A stretch of DNA of 64,000 nucleotides. It comes from Acidobacteriota bacterium. GTDB taxonomy: Bacteria; Acidobacteriota; Terriglobia; Terriglobales; Acidobacteriaceae. Every line of letters starts with the position of its first letter. Position 1 is the stretch's first letter. Shown here piece by piece: positions 8,290 through 16,858 of the stretch. The notes under the pieces were generated by a model. It saw nothing but the letters and a program-made list of their open reading frames with translations. It did no database searches and was not told the DNA's origin. The stretch is taken from the NCBI GenBank assembly GCA_003225175.1, contig QIBA01000040.1, positions 89,530 to 153,529 on the forward strand. The letters run 5' to 3'. A program made the translations under genes and the position numbers.

Positions 8290-8874
8290 ATGTCAACCAA
8301 TCCATCGACCTACAACCCGGCCATCGCAGAGTCCCCGGCTGGATCCTTATTGTGGTACGCAGTTCATACTCGCTCTCGGCATGAGAAAAAAATCGCATCG
8401 GAGTTGGAGCGGAAGGGAATTCCCGTTCTACTTCCTCTGTATGAACAATCGCGCCAGTGGTCGGACCGCCGCATGATCATACAGGTGCCCCTGTTTTCCT
8501 GTTACGTGTTCGTCCAGATACCCTTGTCCATTCAGAAGCGGGTCGATGTGCTGCAAACCGCCGGCGTCTTAAGGTTTGTTGGTGGAAATGATCTGGGAGT
8601 CTCGATTCCGGAACGGGAAATCGAGAACATTCAGTTGCTATTGGAACGAAAGCTGGCATTTGCTCCCCACCCGTTTTTGGAAGTCGGACAGAGAGTGCGC
8701 ATCCGAGGAGGAGCGTTGGACGGAATCGAAGGGCTGCTTAGCCGCTTTGCCGGAAGCAATCGCCTAGTGCTTTCGGTGCAAACCATACAGCGCTCTCTTT
8801 CCGTGACAGTGGACGGCTATGATGTCGAGCCGCTCGAGAGCCGACGCACTCCTCTTGAATCCAGCGTCAATTAG
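8290..8874 (+). CDS. NusG/RfaH-like transcription antiterminator
   Basis: This 194-aa protein has an N-terminal NGN domain (WYAVHTRSRHEKKIASELER, then LFSCYVFVQIPL) that contacts RNA polymerase. A C-terminal KOW domain follows (VGQRVRIRGGALDGIEGLLS). Specialised NusG paralogues of the RfaH, UpxY and LoaP type typically head long surface-polysaccharide operons and prevent premature termination. Its position as first gene of the seven-gene export operon fits that role. The gap 8178-8289 has no sigma-54 match, so the operon may be co-transcribed with the activator gene or use another promoter. It is distinct from the housekeeping NusG, which would lie beside ribosomal protein genes. Confidence 0.88.
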   Translation: MSTNPSTYNPAIAESPAGSLLWYAVHTRSRHEKKIASELERKGIPVLLPLYEQSRQWSDRRMIIQVPLFSCYVFVQIPLSIQKRVDVLQTAGVLRFVGGNDLGVSIPEREIENIQLLLERKLAFAPHPFLEVGQRVRIRGGALDGIEGLLSRFAGSNRLVLSVQTIQRSLSVTVDGYDVEPLESRRTPLESSVN

Positions 8875-8912
8875 GCGAGTTCTCCGCAATCGTGTTTAAA
8901 AGGCAGGGCTCC

Positions 8913-9518
8913 ATGAAAGTACTACAGCTACTCACCATGTTGAGTTTGGTATGCGCAGCCACGCTTCATGCGCAGGAATTTGCAGCGTCCTCGGCGACTG
9001 AGGTTCCAAAGGCTGTCGCGGCAGTGCATGCCGACGAATACATTATTGGAAGCGATGACATCCTTGCAGTCAACATCTGGAAAGAGCCGGAACTCTCGCG
9101 GACTGTTCCCGTCAGGCCCGACGGAAAAATCACGCTTCCGCTTATAGGCGAGGTACAAGCTAGTGGCCTTACGCCGAAAAAGCTGCAGGACAGTCTTGCT
9201 CTTGGCCTCAAGGCATACGTGACAAACCCGGAAGTCACGGTGATCGTTCAGGAAGTAAAGAGTCTCAAATACAACATCGTGGGAGAAATTACTCGTCCGG
9301 GCTCCTATCTGCTGACCGAGCCGACGACAGTGTTGAGCGCGATTGCTGTTGCTGGTGGTCTTCGCGATTTTGCCAAGGGAGGGCACATCTACGTGCTCCG
9401 GGCAAGCAAAGAGGGCGCCTATCTGAAACTACCTTTTGATTACAAGCAGGTGATTAAAGGGAAGAAGCTGTCACAAAATGTCGAGCTTCGCGCAGGGGAT
9501 ACAGTCGTCATTCCCTAA
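8913..9518 (+). CDS. Polysaccharide export protein, Wza-like
   Basis: This exported protein (201 aa) probably forms the periplasmic/outer-membrane channel for the polysaccharide. It has a signal peptide (MKVLQLLTMLSLVCAATLHAQ) and then a Poly_export domain (YIIGSDDILAVNIWKEPELS, then VRPDGKITLPLIGEV). One SLBB domain follows (YNIVGEITRPGSYLL, TVLSAIAVAGGL). No lipobox cysteine is visible, unlike E. coli Wza, and the protein is shorter, as is common in PEP-CTERM-type loci. The ATG at 8913 gives a clean signal peptide; GTG 8892 would add seven residues. It lies between the antiterminator and the outer-membrane barrel gene. Confidence 0.9.
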   Translation: MKVLQLLTMLSLVCAATLHAQEFAASSATEVPKAVAAVHADEYIIGSDDILAVNIWKEPELSRTVPVRPDGKITLPLIGEVQASGLTPKKLQDSLALGLKAYVTNPEVTVIVQEVKSLKYNIVGEITRPGSYLLTEPTTVLSAIAVAGGLRDFAKGGHIYVLRASKEGAYLKLPFDYKQVIKGKKLSQNVELRAGDTVVIP

Positions 9519-9535
9519 CGCTAGCGGAGTCTTTC

Positions 9536-10840
9536 ATGTTGAAGTACTTGCTTGCCTGGACCTTCATGGGAAGTGTCGCGTTGTTGGCTCAGCAGCCGAT
9601 GCATCCCGCTGAACTCGGAGTCGGTCCCCTCACGCGGGATGCAGTCGCCAACAACACTTTGGATTATGGGCTAAACGTTTCTTCCACGTTCGACGATAAC
9701 GCAGTGATAGCAGAAGGGTCGAACAGTGGACGTCAGACAAATGCCACCGTCTCCGTTCAACCGCAAATGCGGATTCTGCTCGATCGCACGCGGTGGAGCT
9801 CTGATTTGTACTACGGCCCAAGCTTCACCTACAGCAACAACATACATACTTATAACAATCACTCTCAGGCGGTCGGTGTAGACCTGCAATATCATTTCAC
9901 GAGACGCCTCTCCGCACATTTTCGAAACGCGTTCTCGTACACTTCGAATCCGTTGGACGCAGTTCAAACTAGCGCTCAACTTCCCGGTCTGGGACTCGTG
10001 AATGGTCCAAATGCCTCGGTTCTGGGAGCTGATGTACGCAGTACGACCGAGCAACTTCAAGGCGACGTGGTTTATCTACTCGGGCCCCACACACTACTTG
10101 GAGGAAGTGCAACGCTGGCCGATTTGAAATATCAGCCCACGACAGCCACATTACTCCAATCATTTTCACAGGCGTCGCGCAGCTGGTCAGGAAATGCCTT
10201 CTATTCCCATCAGCTAACTCGGATGTACACCGTCTCCGTTCAGTACACGGCGCAAGACACAACGTCTGAAATTCCGATTGGACGCTTTGTTTCGCTATCG
10301 CACCAAGTCCTCGGTTTTTTCAGTGTATCGTTCAAGCCTGGTGTGAATCTCTCGATATTCGGTGGTCCGGTGCGCTCGAACATGAGCGACGATCTCGTTC
10401 TTCCAGGACCAATATCATCTCGGGTTTCGAAATATACCCTTGCGGCAGGATCGAGCCTGAGCTGGCAAGGGGAGCATAGCGGCATCAGACTGACTTTTGT
10501 GCAGCGTCTGACGGATGCGGGTCTGGGCGGTGGTGCAGTCGTTCGCACGCAGACGACGAGCTTAGAGGCTCAGCGCCGGCTTTCTCGACGATCTGCGATG
10601 AGTTTGATGGCTAACTACGTTTCTAACAACCAATTCGATCCGCTCAGCGAGGTGCGGTTGTCAGATTCAGCGATCGCAGGAATCACTCTGTCGCGCTCGC
10701 TCTCTCCTCGATTTAGCCTGAGCTGTTCAGCGATCAGACAGCAGTTCATGGGGAGCGCACCTTTAGGATTGCTGCAGCGAAGTCATGACATTGCTTCGGT
10801 TTCCTTGTCCTATTCAATGAGACGGCCTATAGGCCGATGA
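9536..10840 (+). CDS. Outer-membrane beta-barrel protein of the EPS export operon
   Basis: This 434-aa protein has a signal peptide (MLKYLLAWTFMGSVALLAQQ). The rest is rich in alternating amphipathic strands with aromatic girdles, for example WSSDLYYGPSFTYSNN, LSAHFRNAFSYTS and RFSLSCSAIRQQFMG. Related barrels of roughly 400 residues accompany Wza and Wzz genes in PEP-CTERM/EPS loci and probably assist export or anchor the polymer. Its stop codon overlaps the start of the chain-length gene (ATGA), implying translational coupling. Barrel nature is fairly sure from composition and pattern; a specific role is inferred from context only. Confidence 0.75.
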   Translation: MLKYLLAWTFMGSVALLAQQPMHPAELGVGPLTRDAVANNTLDYGLNVSSTFDDNAVIAEGSNSGRQTNATVSVQPQMRILLDRTRWSSDLYYGPSFTYSNNIHTYNNHSQAVGVDLQYHFTRRLSAHFRNAFSYTSNPLDAVQTSAQLPGLGLVNGPNASVLGADVRSTTEQLQGDVVYLLGPHTLLGGSATLADLKYQPTTATLLQSFSQASRSWSGNAFYSHQLTRMYTVSVQYTAQDTTSEIPIGRFVSLSHQVLGFFSVSFKPGVNLSIFGGPVRSNMSDDLVLPGPISSRVSKYTLAAGSSLSWQGEHSGIRLTFVQRLTDAGLGGGAVVRTQTTSLEAQRRLSRRSAMSLMANYVSNNQFDPLSEVRLSDSAIAGITLSRSLSPRFSLSCSAIRQQFMGSAPLGLLQRSHDIASVSLSYSMRRPIGR

Positions 10841-12447
10841 AAGTCAATCTGATGGACCAGATCGAGCAGAATCCAATCACAATTCGGGGATGGTGGCTGC
10901 GCCTTTGCCATAGACGACGGTTGGTGGTGCTCTCTGTTTTCGTGAGTTGGGCGCTGTTTACCGCGGCTGCGTGGTTGATTCCGGCCAAATACCGGTCGGA
11001 GACTCTGATTCTGGTTGAACAGCAGAGAGTCCCGGAACACTATGTTGAGCCTAACGTTGCCATAGATATTCAACAAAGGCTTCAGAGCATGAGTGAGCAG
11101 ATCTTGAGTCGCACGCGATTGATGGCTATCATTGATAAGCTTAATCTCTATAACTTGGATCACGGTCGTACGGATACCGATAGCTTACTGGAAGCTATGC
11201 GGAAGGACATCAGCATTGAGCTTGTGAAGGCGGACGGAACTCGAGCCAACCAGGTAGCTGCCTTCAGAGTATCCTATTCTGCAAATAGCCCAAGGATCGC
11301 GCAGCAAGTCACTGCCGAGCTTACCTCGCTCTTCATCGAAGAAAACCTACGCAATCGTCAGCAGATTTCTGAAGACACAACGACTTTCCTGGTAAGTGAG
11401 CTCGATGTCGCTCGGAAGAATCTTGATCTCCAGGAGCAGCGGCTTCGAGAATTTAAGAGTCGCTACGTGGGTCAGCTCCCAGAACAGACCGCCAGCAATC
11501 TGCAAATCCTGGGAGGACTTCAGGCAAGATTACAGGCGGCGACCGACGCCCTTCACCAAGCACAGCAGCAGAGACTCTATTTGGAATCGCTGCTAAATAA
11601 CTATCGCGTCTTGAGTCCGCAGGCCTCTGCGCCTGGTAAAACGGCGGCTGCTACGCAAAGCGTCGAACTTGCCAGGCGGCTGGAACAGTTGCAGGCACAG
11701 CTGAACACACTCAGCGCTAACTACACGCCCTTGCATCCGGACATTGTCAAATTGAAAGAGGAAATCGCTGCTACTGAAAAACTAAAGGCAGCAGTGGACG
11801 CCGAGGCCGCCAGGAACAGCTCAGCGGAGAGCGTCGCAACATCGGTCAAGACTGCGCCGAGCGACCTGGGACCAGCGATGCAAATCGAGAGCCAGCTCAA
11901 GGCGAATGAGTTCGAGCTCACAAATCGCAACGCAGAGATTAAGAACATTGAGCAGCAGATTGATGGCTATCAGCAACGGCTGAATCTGGCTCCCGCCCGA
12001 GAACAGGAATTAGCCGCAATCACTCGCGATCACGAACAATCTCGGACCAACTACGACTCACTGCTGGCCAAAAAGAACCAGTCGGAGATGGCTACAAACT
12101 TAGAGAGAAGACAGCAGGGCGAGCAGTTCCGAATGATCGATCCGCCCAGCTTGCCGCAAAAACCATATTTTCCCAAACGACTCGCGTTCAGTTTCGGCGG
12201 GCTTGCGGCTGGATTGATTTTCGGCCTCTCGCTTGTAGTGCTCTCGGAGGTAATTAACCCGCAGATATTTGGCGAGCAGGAATTGCGCGCCATTGTTGCG
12301 GCGCCGCTACTCGTCAGTGTTCCTTCGATGCAGTCTGCGAATGAGAAGCAGAAGAGAGTTCGGACTCGAATAATCGAGAGTCTCGCTACCGCCGCAATGC
12401 TGTGTGTGGTGGCGGTGGTTACGCTGCTCGTTTACCACAAGAGCTAA
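10837..12447 (+). CDS. Polysaccharide chain-length determinant (Wzz/GNVR family)
   Basis: This 536-aa inner-membrane polysaccharide co-polymerase sets EPS chain length with the Wzy-like polymerase. The first membrane segment is near residues 27-48 (LVVLSVFVSWALFTAAAWLI), followed by the Wzz domain (AKYRSETLILVEQQRVPEHY). A long periplasmic coiled coil runs over about 180-430, and a GNVR-type region (TNYDSLLAKKNQSEMATNLE) precedes the proline-rich PPSLPQKPYFPKRLAF. A second membrane segment follows near 448-470 and a third hydrophobic stretch ends the protein. The kinase domain is encoded separately at 13381, as in PCP-2a partners with split BY-kinases. Confidence 0.92.
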   Translation: MKVNLMDQIEQNPITIRGWWLRLCHRRRLVVLSVFVSWALFTAAAWLIPAKYRSETLILVEQQRVPEHYVEPNVAIDIQQRLQSMSEQILSRTRLMAIIDKLNLYNLDHGRTDTDSLLEAMRKDISIELVKADGTRANQVAAFRVSYSANSPRIAQQVTAELTSLFIEENLRNRQQISEDTTTFLVSELDVARKNLDLQEQRLREFKSRYVGQLPEQTASNLQILGGLQARLQAATDALHQAQQQRLYLESLLNNYRVLSPQASAPGKTAAATQSVELARRLEQLQAQLNTLSANYTPLHPDIVKLKEEIAATEKLKAAVDAEAARNSSAESVATSVKTAPSDLGPAMQIESQLKANEFELTNRNAEIKNIEQQIDGYQQRLNLAPAREQELAAITRDHEQSRTNYDSLLAKKNQSEMATNLERRQQGEQFRMIDPPSLPQKPYFPKRLAFSFGGLAAGLIFGLSLVVLSEVINPQIFGEQELRAIVAAPLLVSVPSMQSANEKQKRVRTRIIESLATAAMLCVVAVVTLLVYHKS

Positions 12448-12451
12448 TCGT

Positions 12452-13384
12452 ATGTACAAAACCTTCTATGGTTTCTCGCGAAACCCATTTGAGATCACGC
12501 CTGATCCCGCCTTCTTTTATGGCACTTCTCACCACAACGAAGCGCTGGCCAGCTTATATCACGGGATCGATCGTCGAAAGGGGTTCATTGTAGTAACCGG
12601 GGAGGTGGGCACGGGAAAGACGCTCCTTGTTCGATGTCTGTTTCGCACTCTTCGATGGCGGAAGATCTCGTTCGCATATGTCTTCAATCCCCTCCTGTCG
12701 GTGATGGAGTTTCTCCAATACTCTGCGAATGATATGGGTATACCTGCTGTTTCAAAGACGAAGGGCGAGTTATTGGGCCAATTTAATCGATTCTTGATCT
12801 CCCAGTTCAGGCAGAAGTCGACTGCTGTGTTGATCGTCGATGAAGCACAACTCCTAACTTGGGAACTGCTCGAAGAGATTCGACTGTTGACAAATTTGGA
12901 GACGGAACAACAAAAGCTCTTGCAAATTATTCTTGTTGGCCAACCAGAGTTGGACAAAAAGCTTGAATGCCAGGAGCTCAGACAGCTGAAACAGAGAGTT
13001 GCCTTACGCTGCCGGTTGGAACCACTTTCACGCGAGGAGACCCATAAGTACATTGCATTGCGGCTTTGGCAAGCTGGAGCAAAAGAGCGCTGTCGGCAGA
13101 TCTTTCCGGAGAATACATGTGAACTTATTTATTGTTACTCAGGCGGAATTCCGAGATTGATAAATGCAATTTGCGAGTCAGCACTCGTGGCGAGCTTCGC
13201 CCTACAGAACCATACCGTACCACCTGAGCTGATTGATGAAGCTGCAGCCGAGTTCTGCCTCACTCCATCGCACTCTGTAAGCACGATCAAACGCCACGAG
13301 CCGGCGAATCTGCGATGTCTCGAGCTGCCGAAGCCGTTTAATCAGTCTTCCAGCGCAGCAAGAAAAGACCAACACAACTCATGA
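12452..13384 (+). CDS. ExeA-like AAA ATPase of the XrtA/PEP-CTERM EPS type
   Basis: This 310-aa P-loop ATPase begins with YKTFYGFSRNPFEITPDPAF, the hallmark opening of ExeA/GspA-like ATPases and the ATPase associated with PEP-CTERM loci. Walker A is GEVGTGKT, Walker B is AVLIVDEAQ, and SGGIPRLINAICESAL matches the C-terminal lid. It may power or regulate envelope assembly of the export machinery. Its membership in this operon, between the Wzz and BY-kinase genes, matches the conserved order of EPS/exosortase loci. The ATG at 12452 aligns with the family start; 16 upstream residues overlap the Wzz gene. It overlaps the kinase gene by 4 bases. Confidence 0.9.
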   Translation: MYKTFYGFSRNPFEITPDPAFFYGTSHHNEALASLYHGIDRRKGFIVVTGEVGTGKTLLVRCLFRTLRWRKISFAYVFNPLLSVMEFLQYSANDMGIPAVSKTKGELLGQFNRFLISQFRQKSTAVLIVDEAQLLTWELLEEIRLLTNLETEQQKLLQIILVGQPELDKKLECQELRQLKQRVALRCRLEPLSREETHKYIALRLWQAGAKERCRQIFPENTCELIYCYSGGIPRLINAICESALVASFALQNHTVPPELIDEAAAEFCLTPSHSVSTIKRHEPANLRCLELPKPFNQSSSAARKDQHNS

Positions 13385-14238
13385 GTCGCATTTTCGAGGC
13401 TTTGCAACAGGCTAATATCGAATTGGCTGGAACCGCTGCCGAGCCTGCTGAATCACCGGAAGGGCTGTCTGCATTCGTAGCCGCGCTGTCAGGCGATCTC
13501 GCGGCATTAGAGGAGGCTCCCACATTTGAGATTCCCGAATGTTTAGAGGTGCGCCTCATTGCATGGAAGGAGCCGCACTCTCTAGCGGCTGAGAGGCTGC
13601 GGGGACTGGCCGCTCGTTTGCGATACGCGCAGCAACGTCGCGCGCTGAAGAGGATCTTGATCACCAGCGCTGTACGTGGAGACGGTAAGAGCACGATCAG
13701 CCTCAATTTGGCGATTACTCTTGCCATGCAGGGGGAAAAAACTCTTCTGATAGATGGAGATCTACATCGGCCGTCCTTGGCTTCCATTTTGAGAATTGAT
13801 GGGCAGCGTGGTTTTGCTAATGCCAGCGAAAGATCCGACTCGGTTACAAATTGCGTGCAACGGGCGGAGCGGTTGCCTCTCTGGATTTGCCCGGCAGGAA
13901 CAGCACAAGATCAACCCTTGACACTCCTGCAATCACCTCACACTGCAGAAGTGCTAAAGCAATTGCAAGGATGGTTTACCTGGATTGTGATCGATTCTCC
14001 CCCGCTGGCTCCTCTTTCCGACGCTAGTGTGTGGGCTCGATTGTGCGACGGCTTTGTCCTCATCGCAAGGGAAGCTGCGACTCCAAAAAGAGCGCTGCTG
14101 AAGGGCATCGAAAGTCTCGAGAAATCTAAGATCCTTGCACTACTTATGAATGATTCCAATCCTGAAGAGGAAAAGTACTACCGCGATTACTACAAGCAAT
14201 CTTCTGGTGCGGCAGTCCCTGTCACATCGAGGCTATAA
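13381..14238 (+). CDS. BY-kinase (CpsD/CapB-like tyrosine autokinase)
   Basis: This cytoplasmic bacterial tyrosine kinase (285 aa) is the partner of the chain-length protein; cycles of autophosphorylation control polymerisation. Walker A is SAVRGDGKSTISLNLA, Walker A' is LLIDGDLHRPSL and Walker B is WIVIDSPPL. Near the C-terminus a short tyrosine cluster, KYYRDYYKQ, matches the autophosphorylation tail. The first 60 residues (MSRIFEALQQANIE) resemble the N-terminus of XrtA-associated kinases. No low-molecular-weight tyrosine phosphatase gene was found in the window, so the opposing phosphatase must be elsewhere. Its ATG overlaps the stop of the ATPase gene. Confidence 0.9.
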   Translation: MSRIFEALQQANIELAGTAAEPAESPEGLSAFVAALSGDLAALEEAPTFEIPECLEVRLIAWKEPHSLAAERLRGLAARLRYAQQRRALKRILITSAVRGDGKSTISLNLAITLAMQGEKTLLIDGDLHRPSLASILRIDGQRGFANASERSDSVTNCVQRAERLPLWICPAGTAQDQPLTLLQSPHTAEVLKQLQGWFTWIVIDSPPLAPLSDASVWARLCDGFVLIAREAATPKRALLKGIESLEKSKILALLMNDSNPEEEKYYRDYYKQSSGAAVPVTSRL

Positions 14239-14280
14239 ATGAAGCAGTCTGAACTTGGATAGAGTAATTCCATAACTTTC

Positions 14281-16563
14281 ATGCGCAGAATTACGAGCCT
14301 AGTAATTAGCTTGACAGCCGTCTGCATGCTAGCAGGATGTTCGCGAGATCCACAGGCGAGGGCCAGGCGTTTTGTCGAAAGCGGACAGCATTACTTCGAC
14401 AAAGGGCAGTACGAGGCTGCAACGATCCAGTTCCGCCGAGCTGTTCAAGCTAACCCACAGTCAGCAGATGCTCACTACCATCTCGGCATGGCCAACTTAC
14501 GGTTGAGGAAGTTGCCCGAGGCTTACAAATCTCTGACAAAGACGATCCAATTGGATCAGCGCAGCATTCCTGCTCTCGTTCAGCTAGCCGGGTTGGAATT
14601 GATGGCCAAGCGAACACAGGAATCGCGATCGCTGTCACACAGAGTATTGGAGCTCGATCGAGCCAATTTGACGGCCGGCATGTTGCTGGGCGAAGCTTCG
14701 TTTCAAGAAGAAAAGTATGACGAGGCGGTTCAGGAATTCAAGAATACGGCGCAAATCGCGCCCTCCGATCCGAGGGTACAGGCTCGCATAGCCGATTGTC
14801 AGGTCCTACTGAAGTCTTACACCGAAGCAATCAAGAGCTACGAGCTCGCGCTGCAGAACGATTCGGCCTTTGTGTCGGCTTATGTGAGTCTTTCCCAAGT
14901 CTACCGAATCCTCAATGATTCTGAGAGGGAGATCACTACGCTTGAGCGTGCTATTCACGCCAATCCGAAGGTGATCGCACCGTATACGTTACTGGCGGGA
15001 GCGTATCTGCGCCATGGTTCAGAAGAGAAAGTCTCGGGCATCCTCCAAGAGCTGCGCTTTGCAACCGGAGGCTCGGCGCCGGCATCACTCGCGATCGCAG
15101 ATTTCTATCGCTCACTAGGAAGCATCCAGGATGCTCGCACCGAACTGCGCAGCATGCTGCGCAAATACCCCACAAATGATGCTGCGCGTTCCAGTTTGAT
15201 TGAAGTTGATATTGATCAGCAGGAATGGGACGAAGCGGAGAGACTCACTGCGGATCTTCTGAATCAGCAGCCTAATAATCCCGAGGCCCGGCTGTTTAAA
15301 TCGCGGTTGCTGTTTGTGCGAGGAAAGCAGGCGGATGCGATTTCGGCGCTCGAACAGCTGATTCATGATGCGCCAGACATTGCAATGGCACATTTCTACC
15401 TTGGATTGGCGTATGCAGATCAAGGTCAGAATCAGAGGGCTATTGCAAGTTTCAATGACGCACTCAAGCACAATCCTGAGCTAATGGCGGCCTATGTGAG
15501 CCTCGGGGAGGCCTATCTTCGTCAAGGCAATGCAAAGCTTGCCATCGAGTCTGTCGAGAGGGCATTCGGTCATAACCCTCAATATATTGCGCCCCTTCTG
15601 TTGCAAGCGAATGCCTACCTGCAGCTTGGAGAGGATGGTGCCGCTGAAGCGAAGCTGCGTGCTATTCCTGCTTCCCAATTAAGGAATCCAGTCGTGTTGG
15701 AGAGGCTTGGACTTATCGCTCTAAGGCGGCGGCGATTTTCTGACGCCGAAATACAGTTGGAAGATTGCTTACGAATAAACCCTGATTACGTTCTCGCTAT
15801 GGCTGATCTCTTGCAGCTATACGCCGCTCAGTATCGCCATAACCAGATTATTGCAAGAGTCACGCAGCAAATCGCAAGGTCATCGAAGCCAAGTGCGCTT
15901 TATGAAATGCTGGGAGATATCTATTTACAACAGGGCAAAGATGCCAGTGCTGAGCAAGCATTTATCGATGCACTAAAGCACAACCCAACATCGGATGGAG
16001 CCTGTTTGAAATTGGCCCAGGTATACGCCAACAGCGACCGTCTTCCTCAAGCTATTGAGAGTGTCAAAAAGGTATTACAGCGACATACGAATTATGTCGC
16101 GGGCTACGTTCTCGTAGGCACTTATTATGAGAAATCGGGAGCATCCAATGAGGCTAAAATCTCCTATGAGAAAGCCATAAGTTTAGCTCCTGACTATGCT
16201 CCGGCTTTGAATAATCTGGCGTGGTTGTATTGTGAAAACGGCGGGAACTTGGATCTTGCTCTGAGTATGGCGCAGCATGCAAAAGCATCTTTGCCGGCAG
16301 ACCCCAGCATCTCGGACACGCTGGCCTGGATCGAGTATCGCAAAGGTTTGTATAGTTCAGCAGCCGAAGAACTCCGCAGGTTGGTGCGGCAGGTGCCTGC
16401 AAAAGGAGTCTATGATTACCATCTCGGTATGACTCTGCTGAAGGTTGGGGACGTGGCGGAAGCGAAGCACTACCTGCAACGCGCTATAACAGCGAACGCG
16501 AATGCGAATTACGCACAAAATGCCAAGGCAGCGCTGGCCCAATTAAACACGAAATCGCTCTAA
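14281..16563 (+). CDS. TPR-repeat lipoprotein (PrsT-like)
   Basis: This 760-aa lipoprotein has a type II signal peptide with lipobox LAGC (MRRITSLVISLTAVCMLAGC) followed by about 18-20 tetratricopeptide repeats, for example GQYEAATIQFRRAVQANPQS and AYVSLGEAYLRQGNAKLAIE. It matches the large TPR lipoproteins (PrsT) that accompany proteobacterial PEP-CTERM/EPS loci, though those are usually nearer 900 residues. It probably scaffolds the export complex in the periplasm. It is the last gene of the export operon, separated from the next gene by a 295-bp regulatory gap carrying two activator sites and a sigma-54 promoter. Confidence 0.88.
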   Translation: MRRITSLVISLTAVCMLAGCSRDPQARARRFVESGQHYFDKGQYEAATIQFRRAVQANPQSADAHYHLGMANLRLRKLPEAYKSLTKTIQLDQRSIPALVQLAGLELMAKRTQESRSLSHRVLELDRANLTAGMLLGEASFQEEKYDEAVQEFKNTAQIAPSDPRVQARIADCQVLLKSYTEAIKSYELALQNDSAFVSAYVSLSQVYRILNDSEREITTLERAIHANPKVIAPYTLLAGAYLRHGSEEKVSGILQELRFATGGSAPASLAIADFYRSLGSIQDARTELRSMLRKYPTNDAARSSLIEVDIDQQEWDEAERLTADLLNQQPNNPEARLFKSRLLFVRGKQADAISALEQLIHDAPDIAMAHFYLGLAYADQGQNQRAIASFNDALKHNPELMAAYVSLGEAYLRQGNAKLAIESVERAFGHNPQYIAPLLLQANAYLQLGEDGAAEAKLRAIPASQLRNPVVLERLGLIALRRRRFSDAEIQLEDCLRINPDYVLAMADLLQLYAAQYRHNQIIARVTQQIARSSKPSALYEMLGDIYLQQGKDASAEQAFIDALKHNPTSDGACLKLAQVYANSDRLPQAIESVKKVLQRHTNYVAGYVLVGTYYEKSGASNEAKISYEKAISLAPDYAPALNNLAWLYCENGGNLDLALSMAQHAKASLPADPSISDTLAWIEYRKGLYSSAAEELRRLVRQVPAKGVYDYHLGMTLLKVGDVAEAKHYLQRAITANANANYAQNAKAALAQLNTKSL

Positions 16564-16619
16564 CCTCTTCTCGAGATTCTTGTCCTAGGGCGTGCCAAAG
16601 GAACTTCCTTCAACTGCCT

Positions 16620-16635
16620 ATGCAAAGGTTTGCAA
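16620..16635. promoter_or_regulatory. Palindromic activator site 1 upstream of the sugar-transferase operon
   Basis: ATGCAAAGGTTTGCAA is a palindrome of the TGCAAA-N2-TTTGCA type, 139 bp upstream of the sigma-54 promoter at 16775. A second site follows at 16669, with centres 49 bp apart. Confidence 0.65.
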
Positions 16636-16668
16636 TTGTCCTGAGTTCTAGTGGAGTAAACCGACATA

Positions 16669-16684
16669 GTGAAAACTTTTGCAA
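16669..16684. promoter_or_regulatory. Palindromic activator site 2 upstream of the sugar-transferase operon
   Basis: GTGAAAACTTTTGCAA combines a GTGAAAA half-site, as in the 6886 pair, with a TTTGCA half-site, as in the other sites. It therefore links the two motif variants. It ends 90 bp upstream of the -24 element, and 15 of its 16 bases are repeated at 55869. Confidence 0.65.
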
Positions 16685-16774
16685 CTCCCATAGTATTGCG
16701 TACTAAGTGTCGAGTTTTTAGAGGATTAGGGAGGCGAAGCGGCTCGAAAACGAGCGAAATGAACAGTCCCAGGT

Positions 16775-16790
16775 TGGCAGAACGATTGCT
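16775..16790 (+). promoter_or_regulatory. Sigma-54 promoter for the sugar-transferase operon
   Basis: TGGCAGAACGATTGCT matches the sigma-54 consensus closely: TGGCA at -24, TTGCT at -12, and GG-N10-GC. The predicted transcript start is near 16801, about 57 bases before the ATG at 16859. It would drive the long gene series that starts with the priming transferase. Confidence 0.75.
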
Positions 16791-16858
16791 CGGTCAGTCG
16801 AGAGAGTTAGAGCAACCGATTCACTACACGACTGCGATGGGCAGTACAGAACGGCAAA

